NCBI GenBank assembly: GCA_002481545.1
Contig: DLEF01000029.1
Coordinates: 53,742-77,210, forward strand
Source of the DNA: Cyanobacteria bacterium UBA7753
GTDB lineage: Bacteria; Cyanobacteriota; Vampirovibrionia; Gastranaerophilales; Gastranaerophilaceae
Direction: 5' to 3'
Length of the DNA: 23,469 nt
Shown here one piece after another: positions 13,363 to 19,981 of the stretch (its first letter is position 1; each line of letters starts with the position of its first letter). The position numbers and the translations under genes are program-made. The notes below the pieces were generated by a model. It made no database searches and had not been told where the DNA came from. It saw only the letters and a program-made list of their open reading frames with translations.

Positions 13363-13731
13363 CTAGATAACTTCCGGTGCAAGAGAAACAATCTTCATAA
13401 AGTTGTTGTCTCTTAACTCACGGGCAACAGGTCCGAAAACACGTGTTCCCCTAGGGTTACCGTCTTTATTTATAATTACGGCCGCATTATCATCAAATCT
13501 GATTACAGAACCGTCAGCACGAGTGATATCGTGTTTTGTTCTAACGATAACGGCTCTAACAACTTCAGATTTTTTTACCGCCATATTTGGAGTAGCATCC
13601 TTAACTGTTGCAATTACAACGTCACCAACTGATGCAAATTTCTTGTTTGAACTACCCATTACACGGATAACCAACAATTCTTTAGCACCTGTATTGTCTG
13701 CTACTGTTAATCTGGTTTCTTGTTGTATCAT
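13363..13731 (-). CDS. rplN: 50S ribosomal protein L14
   Basis: L14 lies at the subunit interface near the sarcin-ricin loop. The protein has the normal 122 residues, with MIQQETRLTVADNTGAKEL at the start, GDVVIATVKDA, and GTRVFGPVARELRDNNFMKIVSLAPEV at the end. AAGGA precedes the ATG by 9 nt. The upstream rpsQ is 19 bp away. Confidence 0.97.
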   Translation of the reverse strand: MIQQETRLTVADNTGAKELLVIRVMGSSNKKFASVGDVVIATVKDATPNMAVKKSEVVRAVIVRTKHDITRADGSVIRFDDNAAVIINKDGNPRGTRVFGPVARELRDNNFMKIVSLAPEVI

Positions 13732-13750
13732 TTTACTTTGTCCTTTTTCA

Positions 13751-13996
13751 TTATTTTGCTTTTTCGACTATCTTAGATAAAGTCCAACGTTTGCCGCCTG
13801 AAATAGGTTTTGATTCAACGATTCTTACCGTATCACCGATACCGCATTCATTGTTAGCATCGTGAGCTTTATAGTTTTTATTAGATTCCATAATCTTTTT
13901 ATATTTAGGGTGTGGTTCATAAGAAGCAACCTTGACTACAATAGTCTTGTCCATCTTATCGGAAATAACTACACCTTGTCTTTCTTTCTTAGGCAT
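13751..13996 (-). CDS. rpsQ: 30S ribosomal protein S17
   Basis: S17 is a primary 16S rRNA-binding protein with an OB fold. The 81 residues carry RQGVVISDKMDKTIVVKV, YEPHPKYKK and the GDTVRIVESKPIS motif. Its ATG lies inside the end of rpmC (8-nt overlap) with a strong GGAGG 7 nt upstream, so the two are translationally coupled. Confidence 0.96.
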   Translation of the reverse strand: MPKKERQGVVISDKMDKTIVVKVASYEPHPKYKKIMESNKNYKAHDANNECGIGDTVRIVESKPISGGKRWTLSKIVEKAK

Positions 13997-14186
13997 TTGC
14001 AGCCTCCTTCTCTTTAATAACAGTCTTAATTTGAGCGATTGTTCTCTTGGTATTGGCGATTGAAGCAGGATTTTCCAATTTGTTAGTAGATTTTTGCAAT
14101 CTTAAATCGAATAATTCTTTTTTCTTATCCAATACAAGAGCGTTCAACTCATCGACTGATTTTTCACGAATATCTTGTAATTTCAT
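13989..14186 (-). CDS. rpmC: 50S ribosomal protein L29
   Basis: L29 sits at the peptide exit and helps form the docking site for trigger factor and SRP. The 65 residues are typical, with KLQDIREKSVDELNAL at the start, LFDLRLQKSTNKLENP in the middle, and a helical RTIAQIKTVIKEKE end. It overlaps rpsQ by 8 nt. The 68-bp spacer from rplP contains a small hairpin (14233-14246). Confidence 0.95.
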   Translation of the reverse strand: MKLQDIREKSVDELNALVLDKKKELFDLRLQKSTNKLENPASIANTKRTIAQIKTVIKEKEAANA

Positions 14187-14232
14187 TGTTTCTTTTTCCT
14201 TTATTATTAAAGTTCATCCTTTGATAACTACT

Positions 14233-14246
14233 CCGAGAAGACTCGG
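14233..14246 (-). other. Stem-loop in the rplP-rpmC spacer
   Basis: CCGAG, a 4-nt loop and CTCGG form a perfect 5-bp stem 8 bp after the rplP stop. No U-tract follows, so it is more likely an RNA-stability or processing element than a terminator. Confidence 0.4.
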
Positions 14247-14254
14247 AATAATTA

Positions 14255-14671
14255 TTAGTGTACAGGATTCTTTTCGATAACTTTTACCTTGATAGGCAAT
14301 TTTTGTGCTGCAAGTTCCAATGCGTGGATTGCAACGTTTCTGTCAAAGTAGTCCAATTCAAAAAGAATTCTGTTCGGTTTTACAACCGCTACCCAGTATT
14401 CAACGTTACCTTTACCTGAACCCATACGAGTTTCAGCAGGTTTTGCGGTAATCGGTTTATCCGGGAATATTTTTATCCATACGTTTCCGCCTCTTTTGAT
14501 TTCACGGGTCATTGCACGTCTGGCAGCCTCTATCTGGCGGCTGGTAATCCAACCGGGTTCAAGCGCTTTAAGTGCATAGTTACCAAATTCAAAGTTTACA
14601 CCTCTTGTTTCGGTACCTTTCATTCTGCCCTTTTGCATTTTGCGGAATTTTGTTTTCTTAGGCATTAACAT
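14255..14671 (-). CDS. rplP: 50S ribosomal protein L16
   Basis: L16 helps organise the A-site tRNA region of the large subunit. The 138 residues match normal length. Motifs are MLMPKKTKFRKMQKGRMKG, EAARRAMTREIKRGG and PAETRMGSGKGNVEYWVAVVKPNRILFE. The first ATG (14671) is favoured over the one two codons later because AGGAGA lies 9 nt upstream. rpsC ends 20 bp before it. Confidence 0.97.
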   Translation of the reverse strand: MLMPKKTKFRKMQKGRMKGTETRGVNFEFGNYALKALEPGWITSRQIEAARRAMTREIKRGGNVWIKIFPDKPITAKPAETRMGSGKGNVEYWVAVVKPNRILFELDYFDRNVAIHALELAAQKLPIKVKVIEKNPVH

Positions 14672-14691
14672 TGTTATTGTTCTCCTGTATC

Positions 14692-15426
14692 TTACTTGTT
14701 ATCTTCTGCAGATCTTCCGCCACGTCTTCCGCGCTTGTTGAATTTGTCTGCCGAATCTTTTGCGTTCTTACTCTTGACGTTTTGGTCTGCTCTTTCACCA
14801 GGCATTAATACACCTTTGAAAATCCAAACCTTAACACCAATCTTACCCATTATAGTATCAGCTTCAGTGAAACCGTAGTCTACATCAGCTCTTAAAGTTT
14901 GAAGAGGTATTCTTCCTTCTTTAGCCCATTCTGAACGAGCAATTTCTGCACCGCCCAAACGACCTGATACCATAACTTTTATACCTTGAGCCCCTGCTCT
15001 CATTGTTCTTTGCATAGCCTGCTTCATAGCACGTCTGAATGCAATACGTTTTTCCAATTGTTGAGCAATTGACTCTGCAACCAATTGTGCATCTAAGTCT
15101 ATTCTTGCAACTTCAACCACATTGATTAAGATATTACGACCTAAATACTTGGAAACTTCCTTCTTCAAGTCATCAATACCTTGACCGCCACGTCCTACAA
15201 CAATACCAGGTTTAGCTGTTACAACCGTTATAGTTGTGCTTTGTGATTTTCTGTCAATAAGAATTCTAGATACACCTGCTGCGTATAATTTCTTCTTGAT
15301 GAATTTTCTAATTTTAGCATCTTCTGCTACATAACCGGCGTAGTCTTTAACCTTTGCGTACCAAGTACTCAGCCAAGGTTTTATTATACCTACTCTAAAT
15401 CCGGTCGGATGTGTTTTTTGTCCCAT
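14692..15426 (-). CDS. rpsC: 30S ribosomal protein S3
   Basis: S3 forms part of the mRNA entry tunnel. The 244 residues include GQKTHPTGFRVGIIKPWLSTWYA at the start, a KH RNA-binding domain with VVGRGGQGID (about 75-84), and the C-terminal VSGRLGGAEIARSEW block. The last 30 or so residues are a basic, low-complexity tail (KSKNAKDSADKFNKRGRRGG) that varies among species. The gene starts 11 bp after rplV. Confidence 0.97.
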   Translation of the reverse strand: MGQKTHPTGFRVGIIKPWLSTWYAKVKDYAGYVAEDAKIRKFIKKKLYAAGVSRILIDRKSQSTTITVVTAKPGIVVGRGGQGIDDLKKEVSKYLGRNILINVVEVARIDLDAQLVAESIAQQLEKRIAFRRAMKQAMQRTMRAGAQGIKVMVSGRLGGAEIARSEWAKEGRIPLQTLRADVDYGFTEADTIMGKIGVKVWIFKGVLMPGERADQNVKSKNAKDSADKFNKRGRRGGRSAEDNK

Positions 15427-15437
15427 TTTATTTTCCC

Positions 15438-15776
15438 TTATTTATTTCCGTCACTAACTACTACAGTAAGGTGAGAAGTTCTTTTAAGTCTTCTGTAAAT
15501 ACGACCTTTAGCTCTCGGCTTACCTCTCTTGTATGTTGCACTTTCGTCTGCATAGATTTCTGAAATCTTCAGTGCATCTTCACTAACACCATATCTTTCT
15601 TTGGCATTAGCAACAGCAGCTTTAAGATTCTTTTCAACAACCTTAGCAGCAAAATAAGGCATAAAACGCAACATAACTTCAGCGTCTTTAACTGCTTTAC
15701 CTCTTACTTCGTTGATTACTCTGCGAAGTTTGCGTGCAGTCATTTTTATGTCTGTTTGTTTTGCTTTTGCTTCCAT
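15438..15776 (-). CDS. rplV: 50S ribosomal protein L22
   Basis: L22 lines the peptide exit tunnel. The 112 residues show the family core TARKLRRVINEVRGK, KNLKAAVANAKERYG, and the tunnel loop plus RAKGRIYRRLKRTSHLTVVVSD. AAAAAGGA precedes the ATG. The 95-bp spacer from rpsS holds a hairpin (15821-15842). Confidence 0.96.
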   Translation of the reverse strand: MEAKAKQTDIKMTARKLRRVINEVRGKAVKDAEVMLRFMPYFAAKVVEKNLKAAVANAKERYGVSEDALKISEIYADESATYKRGKPRAKGRIYRRLKRTSHLTVVVSDGNK

Positions 15777-15820
15777 TTTTTTATTCCTTTTTCTTTATTG
15801 TTGTTTCTCTAATACGAGAT

Positions 15821-15842
15821 TCTGAAATTGTTATCTTTCAGA
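15821..15842 (-). other. Stem-loop in the rpsS-rplV spacer
   Basis: TCTGAAA (15821-15827) and TTTCAGA (15836-15842) are perfect 7-bp complements with an 8-nt loop, in the middle of the spacer. There is no terminator-like U-tract; a role is unknown. Confidence 0.4.
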
Positions 15843-15871
15843 TTAACATCATCGGTTAGCCCCGAAAAATG

Positions 15872-16150
15872 TTATTTTCTTTTTGCTATGTCAGAACCTG
15901 CATGACCTCTGAACAGTCTTGTAGGTGCAAACTCACCCAATCTGTGTCCGACCATCTGTTCGGTTATATATACAGGAACGTGAGTTTTCCCGTTATGAAC
16001 CGCAATAGTGTGTCCTAACATATCAGGAATTATCATTGATGCCCTAGACCAAGTCTTGATTACTTTCTTTTCAGAATTAGCATTCATCTTGTCTATTTTC
16101 TTTTGTAGAGCTTCTTCTACATAAGGGCCTTTTTTTAATGAACGTGCCAT
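15872..16150 (-). CDS. rpsS: 30S ribosomal protein S19
   Basis: S19 binds the head of the small subunit with S13. The 92 residues are typical: MARSLKKGPYVEEAL at the start, TWSRASMIIPDMLGHTIAVHNGKTHVPVY in the middle, and LGEFAPTRLFRGHAG. A strong AAAGGAG lies upstream of the ATG, with 49 bp to rplB. Confidence 0.97.
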   Translation of the reverse strand: MARSLKKGPYVEEALQKKIDKMNANSEKKVIKTWSRASMIIPDMLGHTIAVHNGKTHVPVYITEQMVGHRLGEFAPTRLFRGHAGSDIAKRK

Positions 16151-16199
16151 TAATTTCTCCTTTATCTACTTGGCAGATTTCTCTGCTCTACTTCATTTC

Positions 16200-17027
16200 T
16201 TATTTCTTTCTGCTTCTTACAATCATCTTATTAGAAGCTTTATTTTTCTTACGTGTCTTATAACCAAGAGCCGGTTTACCCCAAGGTGTCTTAGGATGTC
16301 CGCCAGGACCGGTCTTACCTTCACCACCACCGTGTGGGTGATCGCAAGGGTTCATCGTTACACCACGTACCGTAGGTCTGATACCCATGTATCTTTTTCT
16401 GCCGGCTTTACCAATCTTTAAGTTCTTAAATTCAGAATTACCTAAAGAACCGATAGTTGCCATGCATTCTTTTCTAACCATTCTCATTTCGCCTGAAGGT
16501 AATTTAATAGTTACATAGTTACCTTCTTTAGCCATAACCTGAGCTGCGTTACCTGCAGAACGAACCATCTTTCCGCCTCTGCCCGGTTCCAATTCAATGT
16601 TATGAATAATTGTACCTAACGGAATCATATCTAAAGGCATTGCGTTACCGGTTTGAACAGGAGCATCAACTCCGCTTACGATAACATCGCCTACATTCAA
16701 TCCTTCCGGAGTCAAGATATATCTCTTTTCACCATCTGCGTAGAATACTAATGAAATTCTAACATTTCTGTTCGGATCATATTCGATTGTCTTAACTGTA
16801 GCCGGTACACCGAATTTTTCTCTTTTATAATCAATCATACGGTAAGCTTTTTTTACTCCGCCACCTTTATGACGGCAAGTAATTCTACCCGTATTATTTC
16901 TTCCTGCTGTTTTCTTTATTGGTTTTAATAATGATTTTTCAGGAGTTGAAGTAGTGATTTCTTGATAATCACTCTTTATCATGCCTCTTTGTCCCGGAGA
17001 CGTCGGATTAATTTTTCTTGTTGCCAT
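16200..17027 (-). CDS. rplB: 50S ribosomal protein L2
   Basis: L2 is required for subunit association and peptidyl transfer. The 275 residues are the normal length. Motifs include RNNTGRITCRHKGGG, YDPNRNVRISLVFYADGEKRYILTPEGL, MPLGTIIHNIELEPG-type region, and the conserved VRGVTMNPCDHPHGGGEGKT with the peptidyl-transferase-centre histidine. AGGAGA precedes the ATG. The spacer to rplW carries the heptamer array and the 13-mer. Confidence 0.97.
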   Translation of the reverse strand: MATRKINPTSPGQRGMIKSDYQEITTSTPEKSLLKPIKKTAGRNNTGRITCRHKGGGVKKAYRMIDYKREKFGVPATVKTIEYDPNRNVRISLVFYADGEKRYILTPEGLNVGDVIVSGVDAPVQTGNAMPLDMIPLGTIIHNIELEPGRGGKMVRSAGNAAQVMAKEGNYVTIKLPSGEMRMVRKECMATIGSLGNSEFKNLKIGKAGRKRYMGIRPTVRGVTMNPCDHPHGGGEGKTGPGGHPKTPWGKPALGYKTRKKNKASNKMIVRSRKK

Positions 17028-17071
17028 TTTAATTTTCTCCTATTTATATCAGGTATTTCTACCTTTGGCAT

Positions 17072-17084
17072 TTGTATCGTCTTA
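17072..17084 (-). repeat. Recurrent 13-mer TTGTATCGTCTTA (copy 1, rplW-rplB spacer)
   Basis: Identical to 18129-18141 in the rplC-rplD spacer. Both copies are followed by an ATTA-containing stretch (TAATTA here). As transcribed, it reads UAAGACGAUACAA. Confidence 0.5.
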
Positions 17085-17102
17085 TAATTATTCATTTTTC
17101 AT

Positions 17103-17137
17103 AATTACGAATTACGCATTATGAATTACGAATTACT
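17103..17137 (-). repeat. Heptamer array (AATTACG)5-type overlapping the rplW stop codon
   Basis: Five tandem 7-mers: AATTACG, AATTACG, CATTATG, AATTACG and AATTACT. The last one overlaps the first two bases of the rplW stop triplet (17136-17138). A second array of the same type is at 23307-23341. The unit length and sequence are like the short tandem heptamers known from cyanobacterial intergenic DNA. Confidence 0.75.
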
Positions 17138-17432
17138 AAGCTCCGACTAATTCTTCAATCGGATCACCTTCGATAGTAACGATTGCTTTTCTTGAAGAAT
17201 CGGTTCTACCGTATTTATATCCCATTCTCTTTGAGTGAGAAGGCATATAAACTGTTCTTACTTTTTTAACTTTTCTGCCGGGGAATGCTAATTCAACTGC
17301 TTGTGCAATTTGAACCTTTGTTGCATCTTCTTTTACTTCGAAAGTATATTGTCCGTTGGCAGTGCCTAACATAGATTTTTCAGTAATGATAGGTCTTTTG
17401 ATTATATCGTATAAATTTTCTTTCTTACTCAT
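17136..17432 (-). CDS. rplW: 50S ribosomal protein L23
   Basis: L23 is at the peptide exit and is the main contact for trigger factor and SRP. The 98 residues show IIKRPIITEKSM, YTFEVKEDATKVQIAQAVE, VKKVRTV and the lysine-rich loop region. GGAGGG lies 10 nt upstream of the ATG, which overlaps the rplD stop by one base. The C-terminal codons (IEELVGA) end in the heptamer array, so the final residues or stop may have been shaped by it. Confidence 0.96.
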   Translation of the reverse strand: MSKKENLYDIIKRPIITEKSMLGTANGQYTFEVKEDATKVQIAQAVELAFPGRKVKKVRTVYMPSHSKRMGYKYGRTDSSRKAIVTIEGDPIEELVGA

Positions 17433-18058
17433 TAGTGTAATCCCTCCGTTATTGCTTTTACTGCAGCTTCAGTCATTACAACATAATCAGCTTCAAGTAA
17501 ATCTTTTACGTTCAAGTTTGTAGGAAGAATAATCTTAACTGTAGGAATATTTCTTCCTGCTAATGATAAATATTTATTTTCATCAGCTTTTGTATCAGCA
17601 ACAATTAAAACCTTGCCTGATACGTTCAAAGATTTCAATGCACTTGCAACCAATTTTGTTTTTGGTTCGGTAATACCAGAGAAATCTTTAACTATAACAA
17701 GTTGATCTTCTCTAGCAGAAAGTGCTGACTTAAGAGCTAACTTTCTAGCTTTTTGAGGCATAGCCAAATCATAGTTTCTTGGTTTTGGTCCAAAGATAAC
17801 ACCACCGCCTGCAAATAGAGGTGATCTTAAAGAACCTGCTCTTGCACGACCTGTACCTTTTTGTTTCCATGGTTTTCTTCCGCCACCTGAAACTTCAGCT
17901 CTGGTCTTTGCACATGCGTTACCTGAACGTGCATTGTTTAATTGTCTTCTTAATGCTAAATGCATAACATGAATATTAGGTTCAATTTCAAAGACTTTTT
18001 TGTCTAAGGTAATTTCGCCTAAAGCTTCACCTGTTGTGCTTAATATTTTCTTTGCCAT
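17432..18058 (-). CDS. rplD: 50S ribosomal protein L4
   Basis: L4 lines the exit tunnel; in enterobacteria it also represses its own S10 operon. The 208 residues carry the extended loop RARAGSLRSPLFAGGGVIFGPKPRNY and the globular KTKLVASALKSLNV region. In this operon no E. coli-type S10 leader is recognisable, so L4 autoregulation is only a possibility. It overlaps rplW by one base. Confidence 0.96.
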   Translation of the reverse strand: MAKKILSTTGEALGEITLDKKVFEIEPNIHVMHLALRRQLNNARSGNACAKTRAEVSGGGRKPWKQKGTGRARAGSLRSPLFAGGGVIFGPKPRNYDLAMPQKARKLALKSALSAREDQLVIVKDFSGITEPKTKLVASALKSLNVSGKVLIVADTKADENKYLSLAGRNIPTVKIILPTNLNVKDLLEADYVVMTEAAVKAITEGLH

Positions 18059-18128
18059 TTTCTTTTTTCCTTTTGCTTTCCGTCAACCCCTTTTCGATTT
18101 CTCGATTTTATATGGCTGAAGCGGCTTA

Positions 18129-18141
18129 TTGTATCGTCTTA
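18129..18141 (-). repeat. Recurrent 13-mer TTGTATCGTCTTA (copy 2, rplC-rplD spacer)
   Basis: Same 13 bases as 17072-17084. It lies 4 bp beyond the rplC stop, followed by ATTA. Confidence 0.5.
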
Positions 18142-18145
18142 ATTA

Positions 18146-18781
18146 CTAGTTCCATTTTGTTCTGCTTGGAGTGATTGTTACCAATCTGCCTTCGCATCCC
18201 GGAACAGAACCTTTAATCAATACTAAGTTGTTATCAGCATCAACTTTAACTAATTTCAACTTAGTAATTGTAACTCTTTCGTTACCCATGTTACCGGCCA
18301 TTCTTTTGCCTTTGATAACACGTGAAGGAGTTGTACCTGCACCGATTGAACCGGGTTCTCTGTGATTCTTAGAACCGTGTCCCATTGGTCCTCTTCCAAA
18401 GTTATGTCTTTTAACTGTACCTTGGAAACCTTTACCTATAGAGTGACCTACGACGTCAACTTTTTGAATGTTATCGAAAACTGATAAATCAATTTGTTGT
18501 CCTACTGTATAAGCTGACGGATCGTCTACTCTGAACTCTTGTAAGTGTCTGTAATTTTCAAGATTATTTTTCTTGAAGTGACCGATTTGAGCCTTTGTTA
18601 AGTGTTTTTCTTTAGCTGCAACAGTACCAACCTGAACTGCATTGTAACCGTCAGTTTCAACTGTCTTAACTTGTGTTACTACAATCGGATCAACCTTTAT
18701 TACAGTAACCGGAACTGCCAAACCTTGTTCATCAAAGATTTGAGTCATTCCTAACTTTTTACCTATTACACCAAGTGTCAT
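18146..18781 (-). CDS. rplC: 50S ribosomal protein L3
   Basis: L3 starts 50S assembly and reaches into the peptidyl transferase centre. The 211 residues include LGVIGKKLGMTQIFDEQG at the start, KGFQGTVKRHNFGRGPMGHGSKNHREPGSIG, and KRMAGNMGNERVT. AAAGG precedes the ATG. The spacer from rpsJ is unusually long (222 bp). Confidence 0.97.
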   Translation of the reverse strand: MTLGVIGKKLGMTQIFDEQGLAVPVTVIKVDPIVVTQVKTVETDGYNAVQVGTVAAKEKHLTKAQIGHFKKNNLENYRHLQEFRVDDPSAYTVGQQIDLSVFDNIQKVDVVGHSIGKGFQGTVKRHNFGRGPMGHGSKNHREPGSIGAGTTPSRVIKGKRMAGNMGNERVTITKLKLVKVDADNNLVLIKGSVPGCEGRLVTITPSRTKWN

Positions 18782-19003
18782 AATTTTTCTACCTTTCCGA
18801 TATAACCATAAATATCCTTACGGCAAGGCAATCATTATTGCTATTTATAATTACATCATTCTTGCGAGCGCTACTAATACCTTTTGAGACTTACGCCTCA
18901 CGCCTGTTAAAGACGTTGTAGTTCACATTATCTGCATAATGCTTAATTTCAAAAAACTGATTTTTAATGTTCGGCTTGTGATTAAATTCACTGTCGGAAT
19001 TGA
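18782..19003 (-). other. 222-bp spacer between rpsJ and rplC
   Basis: There is no coding frame. It holds a CATTAT/ATAATG stem (18926-18931 and 18936-18941), a small CCTT/AAGG hairpin near 18817-18829, and one copy of the 12-mer TTGCTATTTATA (18838-18849). Such a gap is long for rpsJ-rplC, which are usually nearly adjacent. It could carry an internal promoter, a processing site or a regulatory RNA fold; none is proven. Confidence 0.5.
18838..18849 (-). repeat. Recurrent 12-mer TTGCTATTTATA (copy 2, rpsJ-rplC spacer)
   Basis: Identical to 13306-13317 and 19443-19454. The shared match with 13306 extends two bases to TTGCTATTTATAAT. Confidence 0.5.
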
Positions 19004-19324
19004 TTAAAGTTTAACTTCAATATCAACGCCTGCAGGTAAATCCAATCTGCTGAGTTCTTCAGTAGTTTGTTGTGTAGGTTCGTATATGTCGATAATTCTC
19101 TTGTGAGTTCTTAATTCAAAGTGTTCACGAGATTTCTTATCAACGTGTGGTGAACGAAGTACACAATAAATACGTCTTCTTGTAGGCAAAGGAATAGGAC
19201 CTGCTACTTTTGCGTCTGTTCTCTTAGCTGTTTCAACAATCTTTTCAGCAGATAAATCTACTAATTTATGTTCATAAGCCTTTAAACAAACTCTGATTCT
19301 TTGTCTTTTTGCTGTAGTTGCCAT
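19004..19324 (-). CDS. rpsJ: 30S ribosomal protein S10
   Basis: S10 is in the head of the small subunit and is also the NusE antitermination factor. The 106 residues have KQRIRVCLKAYEHKLVD, the VAGPIPLPT motif, and the SREHFELRTHKRIIDIY region. AAAGGA lies before the ATG. It is the first gene of the operon, with its own promoter. It is not preceded by rpsL-rpsG-fusA-tuf; in photosynthetic cyanobacteria S10 usually sits with tuf instead of with L3. Confidence 0.96.
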   Translation of the reverse strand: MATTAKRQRIRVCLKAYEHKLVDLSAEKIVETAKRTDAKVAGPIPLPTRRRIYCVLRSPHVDKKSREHFELRTHKRIIDIYEPTQQTTEELSRLDLPAGVDIEVKL

Positions 19325-19471
19325 TTCTTTTTCCTTTATTTAACTGTGCTTTTACGCACCCTACTTTTACTGTTCCGAAGATTTCAAAACATTGCTGTTT
19401 TTATTTCTCCGAGCGGTTTTCCCGCTTGCTATAATTTAAACTTTGCTATTTATATTCATAATTTAGTCTTG
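19325..19471 (-). promoter_or_regulatory. 5' leader of the S10 operon with stem-loops
   Basis: Between the promoter and the rpsJ ATG lie about 140 nt with two small hairpins: AGCGG/CCGCT (19412-19416 and 19422-19426) and GTGC/GCAC (19346-19349 and 19356-19359, close to the ribosome binding site). It also has the third copy of the 12-mer TTGCTATTTATA (19443-19454). A leader of this length in front of a ribosomal operon invites a protein-binding or attenuation role, but I recognise no known leader family. Confidence 0.45.
19443..19454 (-). repeat. Recurrent 12-mer TTGCTATTTATA (copy 3, rpsJ leader)
   Basis: Identical to 13306-13317 and 18838-18849; the match with the first extends by one T. 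Confidence 0.5.
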
Positions 19472-19501
19472 ATTATAGCAGTATAATCGTATAATAAACA
19501 A
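19472..19501 (-). promoter_or_regulatory. Promoter of the S10 ribosomal protein operon
   Basis: On the minus strand TTGTTT (19501 to 19496), an 18-bp spacer ending in TGC, and a perfect TATAAT (19477 to 19472). The TG one base before the -10 makes it an extended -10 promoter. This fits high constitutive expression of ribosomal proteins. Transcription would begin near 19465. Confidence 0.7.
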
Positions 19502-19754
19502 ATTTTATAGTCAACGGTGGAATATAAAAAGTTTTTCCGTTTTGTAATAAATCTTTATAATTAAGTGATATTTTTGTTTTTAAGAATATTTATCAGCAAA
19601 ATTTTTCGAAATTATTTTAAAAATTTATAATAATACATGTAATATTAATTATAATCCCATATATTTGATTGATTTATTAATAATAAATATAAATTACTTT
19701 ACAAATATGACGTTAATTTTATTAACCACCCGTATATTGTAAAGGATATTTAAC
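19502..19754. other. A+T-rich divergent intergenic region, no gene seen
   Basis: This is very A+T-rich DNA between the S10 promoter and the small ORF on the plus strand. I see no coding frame, RNA gene or strong dyad. A weak TTTACA (19698-19703) and a TATATT (19733-19738) are the only plus-strand promoter-like pieces, and they are not well spaced. Confidence 0.5.
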
Positions 19755-19913
19755 ATGAGTATGAATGAAGATTGTCTGCTAAATTACTTATCTAAGCCTG
19801 ATGAACTGGCTTATACAACCGAAATTTTAAAATTAGCCAACAAATTAATAGAAAGAAAGTTTATAAAGAGCCAAGTTTCTGATAAAATAAAATTAGTATA
19901 TTCTAATAAATAA
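19755..19913 (+). CDS. Small ORF of 52 residues, unknown function
   Basis: The frame starts at ATG 19755 with AAAGGAT 7 nt upstream and ends at TAA 19911-19913. The peptide begins MSMNEDCLLNYL, contains a helical amphipathic stretch (about residues 16-46, with TEILKLANKLIERKF), and has a basic end. No signal peptide or membrane helix is seen. I recognise no family. It lies 68 bp before the diguanylate cyclase gene on the same strand. The good ribosome binding site and sensible amino-acid use support a real gene, but a chance ORF of this size in A+T-rich DNA is possible. Confidence 0.5.
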   Translation: MSMNEDCLLNYLSKPDELAYTTEILKLANKLIERKFIKSQVSDKIKLVYSNK

Positions 19914-19946
19914 TTAAAATATAGTTGTTTATGTATTTATTTTGGA

Positions 19947-19975
19947 TTTACAAAGTATAAAAGTTAAATAATATT
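19947..19975 (+). promoter_or_regulatory. Possible promoter of the diguanylate cyclase gene
   Basis: TTTACA (19947-19952), then 16-17 bp, then TAATAT/AATATT (19969-19975). Transcription would start very near the GTG at 19982, so the gene could have almost no leader. The match is moderate and depends on the uncertain start codon. Confidence 0.35.
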
Positions 19976-19981
19976 TGTGGG

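Noticed and set aside
17103..17137. Heptamer arrays as a CRISPR or origin iteron
   Set aside because: The units are directly abutting 7-mers without spacers, so not CRISPR. There is no dnaA/rep gene or DnaA-box cluster nearby, so not treated as an origin.
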